Origin: SAR86 cluster bacterium
Lineage (GTDB): Bacteria > Pseudomonadota > Gammaproteobacteria > Pseudomonadales > Azotimanducaceae
Length of the DNA stretch: 13,270 bases
Assembly: GCA_013204195.1 (NCBI GenBank)
Contig: JABMOJ010000446.1
Coordinates: 1 to 13,270 of the forward strand
Direction of reading: 5' to 3'
Both the position numbers and the translations under genes were made by a program. Numbering within the stretch: position 1 is the first letter of the stretch; each line of letters begins with the position of its first letter. Shown in pieces: positions 1-6,623 of the stretch. Under the pieces are notes generated by a model. That model was not told the DNA's origin. It was given only the letters and a program-made list of their open reading frames with translations, and ran no database searches.

Positions 1-20
1 CCACACAGGGAGAAACACCG

Positions 21-2441
21 ATGCTGAAAAATAATAAGTTACGCATGATCGGCGGCTTTTTGCTGGTCCACTTTGGCCAATTCGTGTTGGCTGATGTGAT
101 CGTCGATCTAAAACAGGGCGACAGCATCACTGTCGAGCGTGTCATTGGACAGCCAGAGATCAAAATTGACGGCCATCTCAATGAGGCCGTATGGGCTGGC
201 CTGCCGGCCTATGATGAATTTGTTGTCATCGAGCCCGATACGCTGGCCAGTGTTCCTCATGCAACGCGTGTTAAATTTTTCTACACCACCGATGGCCTTT
301 ACGTTGGCGTCGACATGGACCAACCCGTCGAAAGCCTGATCAAGCGCCTGTCCAGTCGCGATCAGCGCCAGATTAATCGCGATGGCATCAGCGTGACCCT
401 AGACACCTCCGGGGAAGGCCGCTACGGATACTGGTTCGGCGTGAACCTGGGTGACTCATTGCTAGATGGAACGGTTCTGCCTGAACGACAGTTTACCAGC
501 GATTGGGATGGTGCCTGGCGCGGCGCTAGCCAGACCACCGATCACGGCTGGTCGGCAGAGTTATTTATCCCCTGGGGCACCGTCTCCATGCCGGCCAGTG
601 ACGAAATCCGGCGCATCGGCTTGTTCATCTCTCGCAAGGTGGCCTATATCGAGGAGCGCTGGGGTTGGCCCGGGTTGCCCGACACTCAGGCACAGTTCAT
701 GTCAGTTTTGCAGGAGATGCAATTTAAGGACGTTAATCCGAAGAAACAGTACAGCATCTACCCTTTCGCCGCAGTCGGCCGAGACCTGATCGACGATAAG
801 AACCTGTATAAAGTCGGTGCCGATTTTTTCTGGCGTCCGTCAACGAATATGCAAATCTCGGGTACGGTGAATCCTGATTTTGGTAATGTCGAAACTGACG
901 ATGTGGTGATTAACCTGGATGCCACCGAGGCCTTCTTTCCGGAGAAACGTTTGTTCTTTCTGGAAGGCCGAGAGGTCTTTGTCGCCTCTCCCCGTGCCGA
1001 TACACGCAGCAACGGTGTTGGTAACAGCGGTGCCCCCTATACCATGGTGAATACTCGCCGGATTGGCGGCAAGCCCCTCGATCTGCCCGTGGCGTCTAAT
1101 GTCTCGATCCCCGGTCGCGAGCTCGCCCGCCCGGTTGATCTGTATGGTGCGGTTAAACTGACCGGTCAGGTCGGCAGCTTTCGTTACGGCTTTCTGGGTG
1201 CCTTTGAGGAAGACGCTGTGTTGCGCGGCTCCGATGGTGGCGTACCCGTGTTGTTAAAGCAGACGGGCTCGAACTATGGCATTGCCCGACTAGTGTACGA
1301 GGATTCTGTGGGTGGTGCCTATCGATCCGTGGGCTTGCTCAGTACAGCAGCTTTACATGATAGTCGCGATGCATTGGTTCAGGGTGTTGACGGCCACTAT
1401 CTGACGTCTGATGGCAAGCTCAAGCTCGACGGCCAAGTGTTTACTTCTGACATTGATGGTATTGATCGAGGTTATGGTGGCTTCTTTGACGTTGAGTACA
1501 CCTTGCGGCAAGGGGTGTCGCAGCGGTTTGGGATCGAGTATTTCGACGATAAGGTCAATATCAATGACCTGGGTTATCTGCAGCGTAACGATAGTTTTCG
1601 AATTCGTTCCGCCCATGTGCGTACTAGTTCGGGAATGAGTTGGGCAAGGAGTAACCAGTTTGATCTGCGCGGCTTTGCCCAGAAAAACGCGGCGGGTTAT
1701 TTTACCGGCGGTGCCATCTACATGACAAATCGGCTGACCTTCAATAACCTGTCTAGCATGACCTTTGTTACCAGTTTTACGCCCAAGGCTTATGACGATC
1801 TGAATAGTTTTGGCAATGGTACCTACCGCACGGCAAAGCGTCGGGAGGTGGTGATGCGCTATTCTTCGCCATCGACCAATGACTTGACTTTTGGCGGCAG
1901 GGTTGGATTTCGCGAGGAGGCCCTAGGTGGTAACCAGCTTAAAATTGGTGGTGGTGTTACCTGGCGGCCCAATGATCGTTTCTCTGCTGATCTCAATTAC
2001 AGCTGGGCAGACAGAAATGGCTGGTTGTTGCATCAGGAAAGCAGGAATATGACAACCTTCAATGCTGAACAGTGGACCCCCAAGGTGACACTTGAGTACT
2101 TTTTCAGCGCCCGCCAGCAGGTCCGCGCAGCGTTGCAGTGGGTGTCGATCCGTGCTCATGAAGACGAGTTTTTTGTGATCCCTGATAGTCCTGGCGATTT
2201 AATCAAGACCGACAAGCCTGCCGGACCATCTGACAGTTTCGGGCTGTCGCAAATGAGTTTTCAGGTGCGTTATCGTTGGGAAATCGCGCCTTTGTCAGAT
2301 TTGTTTGTGGTTTATACTCGAGTGGCCGATAAAGGTCTGGCTCTGCAGGAAAATAGTTTTTCAGATTTGTTTGAAGCTGGCTGGCGCGATCCTGTTAATG
2401 ACGTCTTTGTTGTCAAGATCCGTTATCGATTTGGCTCTTAG
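21..2441 (+). CDS. Exported CBM9-like / DUF5916 outer-membrane protein
   Basis: An 806-residue protein starting with a signal peptide (Lys-rich start, hydrophobic core, likely cleavage after about residue 24, FVLA/DV). Residues about 40-235 resemble the family 9 carbohydrate-binding-like domain (IKIDGHLNEAVW near residue 47). From about residue 245 to the end it matches DUF5916, whose hallmark FFPEKR-x-FFLEGR is at residues 305-317. The C-terminal half alternates polar and hydrophobic residues, and the chain ends in a strand-like segment (KIRYRFGS), consistent with an outer-membrane beta barrel. Family members are often annotated as carbohydrate-binding or hydrolase-like, but no enzymatic activity is established and I see no catalytic motif. 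An AGGGAG ribosome site lies 9 bases before the ATG. The gene converges on the regulator at 2466-3395. Family assignment is firm; function and ligand are unknown. Confidence 0.9.
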   Translation: MLKNNKLRMIGGFLLVHFGQFVLADVIVDLKQGDSITVERVIGQPEIKIDGHLNEAVWAGLPAYDEFVVIEPDTLASVPHATRVKFFYTTDGLYVGVDMDQPVESLIKRLSSRDQRQINRDGISVTLDTSGEGRYGYWFGVNLGDSLLDGTVLPERQFTSDWDGAWRGASQTTDHGWSAELFIPWGTVSMPASDEIRRIGLFISRKVAYIEERWGWPGLPDTQAQFMSVLQEMQFKDVNPKKQYSIYPFAAVGRDLIDDKNLYKVGADFFWRPSTNMQISGTVNPDFGNVETDDVVINLDATEAFFPEKRLFFLEGREVFVASPRADTRSNGVGNSGAPYTMVNTRRIGGKPLDLPVASNVSIPGRELARPVDLYGAVKLTGQVGSFRYGFLGAFEEDAVLRGSDGGVPVLLKQTGSNYGIARLVYEDSVGGAYRSVGLLSTAALHDSRDALVQGVDGHYLTSDGKLKLDGQVFTSDIDGIDRGYGGFFDVEYTLRQGVSQRFGIEYFDDKVNINDLGYLQRNDSFRIRSAHVRTSSGMSWARSNQFDLRGFAQKNAAGYFTGGAIYMTNRLTFNNLSSMTFVTSFTPKAYDDLNSFGNGTYRTAKRREVVMRYSSPSTNDLTFGGRVGFREEALGGNQLKIGGGVTWRPNDRFSADLNYSWADRNGWLLHQESRNMTTFNAEQWTPKVTLEYFFSARQQVRAALQWVSIRAHEDEFFVIPDSPGDLIKTDKPAGPSDSFGLSQMSFQVRYRWEIAPLSDLFVVYTRVADKGLALQENSFSDLFEAGWRDPVNDVFVVKIRYRFGS

Positions 2442-2449
2442 GGAAGCAT

Positions 2450-2465
2450 TTCTCCCTATGGAGAG
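2450..2465. terminator. Short hairpin between convergent genes
   Basis: TCTCC (2451-2455), loop CTAT, GGAGA (2460-2464), with a possible T-G closing pair. It occupies most of the 24-base gap between two converging stop codons. Neither strand has a U-tract after it, so a role as a bidirectional terminator is only a guess from position. Confidence 0.25.
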
Positions 2466-3395
2466 CTAGGGCAATTCGCTTCTGAGCATGTCGATGCTTT
2501 CATTGATATGCTTACTAAACTTCACTTTGAAATGGTCAGTCATAATAAGTTGCTGGCGTCGGCCATCACTGGAGTGGCTGCGTTTTGCAAGAACACCCTT
2601 CTCGATGAGCTGGTTCATGCGCGAGTTAATAGTCGTTTTGGCTGAAGGCGTGCTGTAATACAGATCTGAAACAAACACTGGCTCGCCGGAATACTCGGAT
2701 TCTGCGACAGTAAATATCAACCACCAAGTCAGAGCTTCAGAGTTCAGGGTCGATACTATCTCCCGTCGACGATCGAGTTCGGCAAGACAAAAACGAATAT
2801 AGGTCAGTGGTTGGAGTCGGCTGGTGTCGATTGTTTGCGCCGCGGCGGCGGGTAAAGTTTTGGCGTTAGCATGGTTGACCAACTCTCCGATCAAATCTTT
2901 AAAGTTGGCGAGATACTGATCAATGTTATCGCCGAGAGGGCTTAGGTGATCGAAGTTACTTTTGCTCCCCGTGAGTAACGAGCGGCTGAAATTCTCCAGT
3001 TTTGCCTCGATGAGGTTTGCGTGGCGGCGTGAGTTTGACAGGCAGGCATTGGCATGAGCCCGAAGTAGTGGAAAATTAACCGGTTTTTCAAACACACCAT
3101 CAGCGCCGCCGTTTAGGCGCTCTACTTTATGACTCTCTGTCGTACTGGCGCTCAAAAATATAAAAGGAATTACCCCGTAATCTACGCCAAGTTGTTTTAC
3201 CTTTTCGAACAGGGCATCGCCCTTCATGTCCGGTAGGCTAACTTCTGAGACAATCAGGTTGGGCTTTGCCGCACGAATCAGTGCTAATGCTTGATGTCCA
3301 TCTGATGCCTCGAATACTGAGTGACCATCGAGTTCAAAGGCCGCTTTTAGCTCGGCGCGGAATTCCACATCAGTTTCAGTGAGAACAATGTTCAA
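2466..3395 (-). CDS. Atypical response regulator: receiver plus MarR-like winged helix
   Basis: A 309-residue protein. Residues 1-115 form a receiver (CheY-like) fold, with the conserved switch Ser (LSAS, S82) and Lys-Pro (FEKP, K104-P105). The usual phospho-acceptor Asp is Glu (VSEVSLPD, E51), and the acidic pair that binds magnesium is E7-T8 rather than Asp-Asp. Residues about 115-200 are a helical linker. Residues about 200-309 look like a MarR-type winged helix, with a recognition helix near 251-267 and a wing rich in Lys/Arg near 271-286. It is probably a transcription regulator that does not depend on normal phosphorylation. The start codon is TTG (3393-3395); the frame upstream contains no ATG, GTG or further TTG before a stop. 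No histidine kinase is adjacent. The fold is secure; phosphorylation-independence is inferred. Confidence 0.85.
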   Translation of the reverse strand: MNIVLTETDVEFRAELKAAFELDGHSVFEASDGHQALALIRAAKPNLIVSEVSLPDMKGDALFEKVKQLGVDYGVIPFIFLSASTTESHKVERLNGGADGVFEKPVNFPLLRAHANACLSNSRRHANLIEAKLENFSRSLLTGSKSNFDHLSPLGDNIDQYLANFKDLIGELVNHANAKTLPAAAAQTIDTSRLQPLTYIRFCLAELDRRREIVSTLNSEALTWWLIFTVAESEYSGEPVFVSDLYYSTPSAKTTINSRMNQLIEKGVLAKRSHSSDGRRQQLIMTDHFKVKFSKHINESIDMLRSELP

Positions 3396-3406
3396 TTTGG
3401 TTCCAT
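3392..3406 (-). promoter_or_regulatory. Four-codon frame overlapping the TTG start of the regulator
   Basis: On the minus strand an ATG at 3404-3406 opens a frame of four codons (Met-Glu-Pro-Asn) closed by TGA at 3392-3394. That TGA shares two bases with the regulator's TTG start at 3393-3395. The arrangement could couple translation by re-initiation, or could reflect a one-base error near the true start. No strong ribosome site is seen for either start. Confidence 0.3.
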
Positions 3407-3474
3407 TTGCCGGCTCGTAGTTTTGCTTGAGCGGAAAAGTTAATAAGCGCGAGACAGCCGCAAAACGAGGGCGT

Positions 3475-3503
3475 GTTATCTACTAACTGATCAGGTCAAG
3501 CAA
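3475..3503 (-). promoter_or_regulatory. Weak sigma70-like promoter candidate for the regulator
   Basis: Reading the minus strand, TTGCTT (3498-3503) and GATAAC (3475-3480) are separated by 17 bases. The first matches the -35 consensus at only three positions and the second the -10 consensus at four. It would give a leader of roughly 75 bases before the TTG start. Confidence 0.25.
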
Positions 3504-3586
3504 GTTGAGATTGGTACGAATGTTGATCCAAAATGTACAGTAAAAATTAATTTCTAAAGGAGCGATAAGCCGCGCGGCTCGTTGCT

Positions 3587-3634
3587 ATGAAGCGGTTACG
3601 CGGCAATGACGTCTTTTTGGTGAAGGCTAAATAG
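3587..3634 (+). other. 15-codon frame, possible gene remnant
   Basis: ATG to TAG encodes MKRLRGNDVFLVKAK. The pattern M-K-x-L-x-G-x-D-x-x-F-L resembles the extreme N-terminus of wax ester synthase/diacylglycerol acyltransferases, but the similarity is only about 12 residues long and I found no continuation in the other frames. The nearest purine-rich ribosome-like sequence (AAAGGAG, 3557-3563) is over 20 bases upstream. It may be a remnant or chance. Confidence 0.12.
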
Positions 3635-3802
3635 CATTGGCCGAGGTGAGGGACGCATAAGGAAAGTCTAGATATCTTGTTAGGTGCATCCGCGCCTGCC
3701 AGGATATGATCAGAAGATAATGATCATTTTCCCTCAGCGTGCGCCTATTAAGTACAGTTAGATACTAAAAATTAGACTAAATTGAGTTTTGGGGTTAATT
3801 AA

Positions 3803-3832
3803 GGGGCAGAAGTTAACCACGGGTTCTGCCTC
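3803..3832 (-). terminator. Possible terminator hairpin after the MOSC gene
   Basis: GGCAGAA (3805-3811) pairs with TTCTGCC (3824-3830), extendable by a G-T and a G-C pair to nine, around a 12-base loop. It lies 18 bases past the MOSC stop codon. On the minus strand it is followed by TTAATTAA rather than a clean U-tract, so termination would be weak. Confidence 0.35.
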
Positions 3833-3850
3833 GGTTTAGTGTCGACGGTG

Positions 3851-4324
3851 TCATCGAATATCGATTCGATCGCCCACTGCGATATGGCCGGCGACCAGTA
3901 CGCGACAACAAACACCGCCAGACCAGTCGGGTGCTAATGCCGCTTGCAGCCCTTGATGAGCGGCGTCCATTCGTATGCAGGGGTCTGTTTCGCGGGTGAT
4001 CTCTAGCTGTAAGTCACCGATTGAAACCGTTTTGCCAACGTCTGCTGCAGAAAATGTTTTGCCGCGCACGAGTATGTTAGCGCGCCGTGCGGTCCACGCC
4101 AGGTCGATATCGAGACCGCGACAAGCAGCTTCCCAGGCCTCCTGGCTTAATAGTGTTACCTGACGCTTACCGGGCTTCCCGCGAGTATCCCGGGCAACGC
4201 CATGCTCTACTGAGACTGCACAAGACGTCACGGTCAGCATCGGTCCTTTACTCTGGCGGCGCAGGGCGATGCCGGCGATTTCCGGAATTTGAGGTGTATC
4301 TACAATATCAACTTTGTCTGTCAT
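3851..4324 (-). CDS. MOSC domain-containing protein
   Basis: A 157-residue stand-alone MOSC (molybdenum cofactor sulfurase C-terminal) domain covering nearly the whole protein. Recognisable family features are GVARDTRGKPGKRQVTLLS (42-60), RRANILVRG (80-88), the IGDLQLEIT strand (102-110), the conserved Cys in DPC (C116), and a C-terminal GHIAVGD turn (146-152). MOSC domains handle sulfur, molybdenum cofactor or pyridoxal ligands; proteins of this size are mostly uncharacterised (YiiM-like relatives reduce N-hydroxylated compounds). C116 is the likely sulfur-carrying residue, with an unusual C139-C140 pair nearby. No clear ribosome site precedes the ATG. The neighbouring rhodanese, also on the minus strand, hints at a sulfur-transfer theme, but a 165-base gap separates them. 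Family firm, substrate unknown. Confidence 0.88.
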   Translation of the reverse strand: MTDKVDIVDTPQIPEIAGIALRRQSKGPMLTVTSCAVSVEHGVARDTRGKPGKRQVTLLSQEAWEAACRGLDIDLAWTARRANILVRGKTFSAADVGKTVSIGDLQLEITRETDPCIRMDAAHQGLQAALAPDWSGGVCCRVLVAGHIAVGDRIDIR

Positions 4325-4374
4325 GCTTGGCAGGATACCACGTCGGCAGATGCTGGCAAGCCAGCGCAGTTAGC

Positions 4375-4396
4375 GGCCCGCTATAGGCCCGCTATA
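4375..4396. repeat. 11-bp perfect tandem duplication
   Basis: GGCCCGCTATA occurs twice without a spacer (4375-4385 and 4386-4396), in the gap upstream of the MOSC start. It is probably a small replication-slippage duplication. Confidence 0.7.
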
Positions 4397-4438
4397 GTGG
4401 TGGAACATTGTCGTTAGCAACTAGGCCGTTAGTTTAGC

Positions 4439-4470
4439 CCGGGCAGCAAGACTCGCGACTAACTGCCCGG
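4439..4470. repeat. 8-bp inverted repeat after the rhodanese gene
   Basis: CCGGGCAG (4439-4446) and CTGCCCGG (4463-4470) can form a GC-rich stem with a 16-base loop, 20 bases past the rhodanese stop codon. There is no U-tract on either strand, so it may be a transcript-end stabiliser or a weak terminator. Confidence 0.35.
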
Positions 4471-4489
4471 CCAGATTGAAGCTCGTCAA

Positions 4490-4858
4490 TTATCCTTGAC
4501 TGGCTAGCCAGGCTTGATAGCCGCCTTGGAGTGACACGACCTGATTAAACCCCATTTGCTGCAGGCTCAGGGCCGCGAGTGCCGACCGGCCGCCTGACTG
4601 GCAGTACAAGACAATGGGCGTGTCGGTGTGAGCAACCGCGGGATGCTGCTCGCCATGTAAAGCCGGGTGGGTTTGTATTTGAAACTCTAGAACTCCGCGA
4701 GGGATATTCATGGCGCCTGGAATCATACCTGCGTTGGCTTCCTGAGGTTCGCGGACATCGATCAGAATCGGGTTGGTAGCAAGGTCTAGTTCAGACAAAG
4801 GGAGTTCGGTGATTTGTTGTTTAATGTTGTTAACGAGATCCATCGGTAGTAAAGCCAT
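4490..4858 (-). CDS. Single-domain rhodanese-like sulfurtransferase
   Basis: A 122-residue protein that is one rhodanese domain after a short N-terminal helix. It has the IDVREPQE strand-turn (33-40), the GMIPGAMNIP segment (44-53), the active-site loop CQSGGRS with nucleophile C86 (86-92), and the closing GGYQAWL helix (112-118). The intact six-residue loop starting at Cys indicates a sulfur-carrying, catalytically competent domain acting on thiosulfate or a protein persulfide; the physiological partner is unknown. There is no signal peptide, so it is cytoplasmic. A ribosome site AAGG is about 10 bases before the ATG. It lies downstream of, and in the same direction as, the Lrp-type regulator, separated by 209 bases that include a hairpin, so co-transcription is uncertain. 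Confidence 0.92.
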   Translation of the reverse strand: MALLPMDLVNNIKQQITELPLSELDLATNPILIDVREPQEANAGMIPGAMNIPRGVLEFQIQTHPALHGEQHPAVAHTDTPIVLYCQSGGRSALAALSLQQMGFNQVVSLQGGYQAWLASQG

Positions 4859-4892
4859 CGTGTTAATACCTTAATGTTATGACATATTAATA

Positions 4893-4911
4893 AGCCGCTG
4901 AAGAAGCGGCT
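4893..4911 (-). terminator. Hairpin between Lrp-type gene and rhodanese gene
   Basis: AGCCGCT (4893-4899) pairs perfectly with AGCGGCT (4905-4911) around a five-base loop. On the minus strand the stem is followed by TTATTAATA, AU-rich but not a pure U-run. It could terminate transcripts from the Lrp-type gene, or sit in the rhodanese leader only 35 bases before its ATG. Confidence 0.45.
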
Positions 4912-5067
4912 CGGGGCCTGGGCGAAAGAGGTCAATCGTTGCAGCTTTTGGTCTGCTCGTTAGTCATGCTTGACCCGCCGAGGTGAATCAAGGGGTTAGT
5001 TAATTCTATTCCAGTTGGCCTGTAAAGGCTTCCGCCGGCGCATGCGGTTTGTTGATGTGCGGTGACC

Positions 5068-5523
5068 TCATATTGGTAATGATGTCGTCGACTTAATGCG
5101 CTCCATGGCGAAGGATGATGAAACATCACTTAAGGCCGCGGCTTTAATAATCTGTTTGTACACTCGGTCATAGTCGGCGATATCCTGGGTTAGTACTTTC
5201 AGCAGATAATCGGTCTCGCCACTGAGTCGATAAAACTCGACCACCTCCGGAATTTTGCTGACCCCCGTCGAAAACTGATTAAGCCAGGCTTCGTTATGCT
5301 GGTTGGTTCGCACGGAAACGAAGACGGTCAAGCCGATGCCAAATTTTACCGGATCCAGGATCGCCACCTGCTTCTCAATGACCTCTGCCTGCAGGCGTTT
5401 TATGCGTCGCCAGCAGGCATTCACTGACAAGCTGACACGATCGGCGATCTCCGCAGCCGACACCGTATCATCCCGTTGCAGAATTCTGAGTATCTGTAGG
5501 TCTTTATCGTCAAGATTATGCAT
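5068..5523 (-). CDS. Lrp/AsnC-family transcriptional regulator
   Basis: A 151-residue protein with the two-domain family layout. The N-terminal helix-turn-helix covers residues 3-45 (LDDKDLQILRIL, then AAEIADRVSLS and the recognition helix VNACWRRIKRL). The C-terminal RAM ligand-binding, oligomerisation domain covers about 65-140 and has its signature GETDYLLKV (102-110). These proteins form dimers to octamers, sense amino acids or related small molecules, and often control a nearby gene and themselves. One residue is missing relative to the common AEGVI turn between domains (AEVIEKQ, 46-52). The start is ATG with only a weak purine stretch upstream. Candidate targets are itself, the rhodanese downstream and the divergent DUF6356 gene. 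Ligand unknown. Confidence 0.93.
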   Translation of the reverse strand: MHNLDDKDLQILRILQRDDTVSAAEIADRVSLSVNACWRRIKRLQAEVIEKQVAILDPVKFGIGLTVFVSVRTNQHNEAWLNQFSTGVSKIPEVVEFYRLSGETDYLLKVLTQDIADYDRVYKQIIKAAALSDVSSSFAMERIKSTTSLPI

Positions 5524-5550
5524 ATTACTTTAGTATATTGGGAAATAGTT

Positions 5551-5562
5551 GCGTAATTATGC
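5551..5562. promoter_or_regulatory. Candidate operator upstream of the Lrp-type gene
   Basis: GCGTAATTATGC is a near-perfect palindrome (one mismatched pair) with an AT core, 28 bases upstream of the regulator's ATG and in the region shared with the divergent DUF6356 gene. Lrp-family sites are often AT-rich imperfect palindromes, so self-regulation is plausible but unproven. Confidence 0.3.
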
Positions 5563-5683
5563 CCTTGCTAGTGATAATTTCAAAGAATATCTCAAGCCGA
5601 GGCTGCTATCCTCTTCCATCTGTATAGCCTCCAGGCTTTACGAACAGTAAGCCCACAAACCATTGCCAGTGAGAGTCTCAGCC

Positions 5684-5902
5684 ATGCTTAACCGAATATT
5701 CCTTGAGCACCCCGCTTCAGTGAACGAATCCTACTCGGCACATTTTCTGGTCGCAGCGGGTTTCGGGCTGCGTTTGCTGGTCGCCGCCGGGGTCTGCTTG
5801 GTTCATGCGATATTGCCCTGCCTGTTTGCCAGCACGGGATCAAAAATGATTCATGATTTGCATAAGCGAATGGTGACTCACCGTGTACATCACGACGCAT
5901 AA
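5684..5902 (+). CDS. DUF6356 family small membrane-associated protein
   Basis: A 72-residue protein beginning MLNRIFLEHP, followed by ESYSAHFLVAAGFG, a hydrophobic stretch (about 27-50) ending HAILPCLFASTGS, and a basic tail with several His (HKRMVTHRVHHDA). This order matches the DUF6356 family of small proteins with one predicted membrane helix; no function is established. I chose ATG 5684 because family members start at MLNR and a GAGAG stretch lies about 9 bases upstream; an in-frame TTG at 5663 would add seven residues. It is divergent from the Lrp-type gene and 118 bases upstream of the exported DUF6491-like gene. Confidence 0.78.
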   Translation: MLNRIFLEHPASVNESYSAHFLVAAGFGLRLLVAAGVCLVHAILPCLFASTGSKMIHDLHKRMVTHRVHHDA

Positions 5903-5944
5903 GGAATTGACTGAGGTCGCCGAGGCCGCGATGGAGAAAACCCG

Positions 5945-5973
5945 TTGCAGATGCCGAATGCGACTATTATATT
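5945..5973 (+). promoter_or_regulatory. Sigma70-like promoter candidate for the DUF6491-like gene
   Basis: TTGCAG (5945-5950) and TATATT (5968-5973) are spaced by exactly 17 bases. The -10 matches consensus at five of six positions, the -35 at three. It lies 47 bases before the ATG at 6021. Confidence 0.45.
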
Positions 5974-6020
5974 GTATGAGCAGGCGTGATTCTTCTCAGG
6001 GATGAATAGGGAGCATATCC

Positions 6021-6449
6021 ATGATCGAAATATTGTTGACCAAACGCCTTCGCCTGTCCCTGCTTGCTCTGCTGTTGTGTGCGCCGCTGACAACGATCAG
6101 CGCCGCGAGTGCTGAGCTAGATCTGGTTCAGCAAGAAGCTATGCCCGCGGCAAAGCGCTGTGTGAGCCTGATGCGAGTTGATCGGACCGATGTCGTCGAT
6201 GACAAAAACATTTTATTCTATATGCAAGGTGAAGAGATTTACCTTAACCGCCTGTCTCATCGCTGCCCGGGCCTGAACTCCAGGCAAGCGTTCATGTATA
6301 GAACGTCGGCGGGTCAGCTCTGTGATGTGGACACCATCACGGTGCTGAACAATCTTGGTTTCGGATTTTCACCGGGCATAGCCTGTGGGCTGGGTCGCTT
6401 CTACCCGATCACCGAGGAAGCTGCGAGGGAACTGAAAGCGCAAAAGTGA
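6021..6449 (+). CDS. Exported DUF6491-like protein
   Basis: A 142-residue protein with a clear signal peptide (basic TKRLR, hydrophobic LSLLALLLCAPL, cleavage near residue 31 after AASA). The mature part carries four Cys (47, 82, 101, 122) and segments typical of DUF6491: an ILFYMQG strand (64-70), YLNRLSHRCPGL (74-85), FMYRTSAGQLCDVDTITVL (91-109) and a C-terminal ACGLGRFYPIT (121-131). Four cysteines in an exported protein suggest two disulfides in the periplasm. Function is unknown. The Leu before C20 makes a lipoprotein site unlikely. A GGGAG ribosome site precedes the ATG. The stop codon ends three bases before the 3' end of the opposing tRNA gene. Confidence 0.82.
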   Translation: MIEILLTKRLRLSLLALLLCAPLTTISAASAELDLVQQEAMPAAKRCVSLMRVDRTDVVDDKNILFYMQGEEIYLNRLSHRCPGLNSRQAFMYRTSAGQLCDVDTITVLNNLGFGFSPGIACGLGRFYPITEEAARELKAQK

Positions 6450-6452
6450 CGT

Positions 6453-6528
6453 TGGTGCCCCGGGCTGGAGTTGAACCAGCGACCCTCCGCTTAGGAGGCG
6501 GATGCTCTATCCACTGAGCTACCGGGGC
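6453..6528 (-). tRNA. tRNA-Arg (anticodon CCU)
   Basis: A 76-base cloverleaf on the minus strand: acceptor GCCCCGG/CCGGGGC, D arm GCTC/GAGC, anticodon stem TCCGC/GCGGA with loop CTCCTAA (anticodon CCT in DNA, reading AGG Arg codons), a five-base variable region GGGTC, T stem GCTGG/CCAGC with loop TTCAACT, discriminator A and an encoded CCA. All stems pair fully. The 3' end faces the stop codon of the exported DUF6491-like gene. tRNA 3' ends can serve as integration sites, but I see no integrase or repeated tRNA fragment here. Confidence 0.98.
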
Positions 6529-6562
6529 GTGGCCTGCATGATAGCAGATTTTTCTGGTGGTT

Positions 6563-6592
6563 TTGTGTAGCTCGTATCCTACAACTGATAAT
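6563..6592 (+). promoter_or_regulatory. Sigma70-like promoter candidate for the arsS operon
   Basis: TTGTGT (6563-6568) and GATAAT (6587-6592) are 18 bases apart, just upstream of the CoA-binding gene at 6624. The -10 matches five of six consensus bases. It is the best plus-strand candidate between the tRNA and the operon. Confidence 0.45.
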
Positions 6593-6623
6593 ATCTGACC
6601 TGCTACTCACTCAGGTCTTCTAT

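Larger units (their letters stand above)
3396..3850. other. 455-base intergenic region, no convincing gene
   Basis: This gap lies upstream of the minus-strand regulator and downstream of the minus-strand MOSC gene. It becomes AT-rich around 3530-3560 and 3755-3805. It contains a weak minus-strand promoter candidate (3475-3503), a perfect 12-bp GC palindrome AGCCGCGCGGCT (3568-3579), a 7-bp inverted repeat ATGATCA...TGATCAT (3706-3727), a longer hairpin (3803-3832) and a 15-codon frame at 3587-3634 without a properly spaced ribosome site. I see no RNA gene or longer protein in it. Confidence 0.6.

Noticed and set aside
4932..5129. 65-codon minus-strand frame overlapping the Lrp-type gene end
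   Set aside because: It overlaps the end of a conserved gene in another frame, is rich in His/Ser/Thr, and lacks a ribosome site or known family.
5532..5537. TATACT on the minus strand as the -10 of the Lrp-type gene
   Set aside because: The hexamer is good, but it would start transcription almost at the ATG and no fitting -35 is found 16-18 bases upstream.
6453..6528. tRNA-Arg as the attachment site of a genomic island
   Set aside because: No integrase, no duplicated tRNA 3' fragment and no change in gene character is seen on either side within the window.
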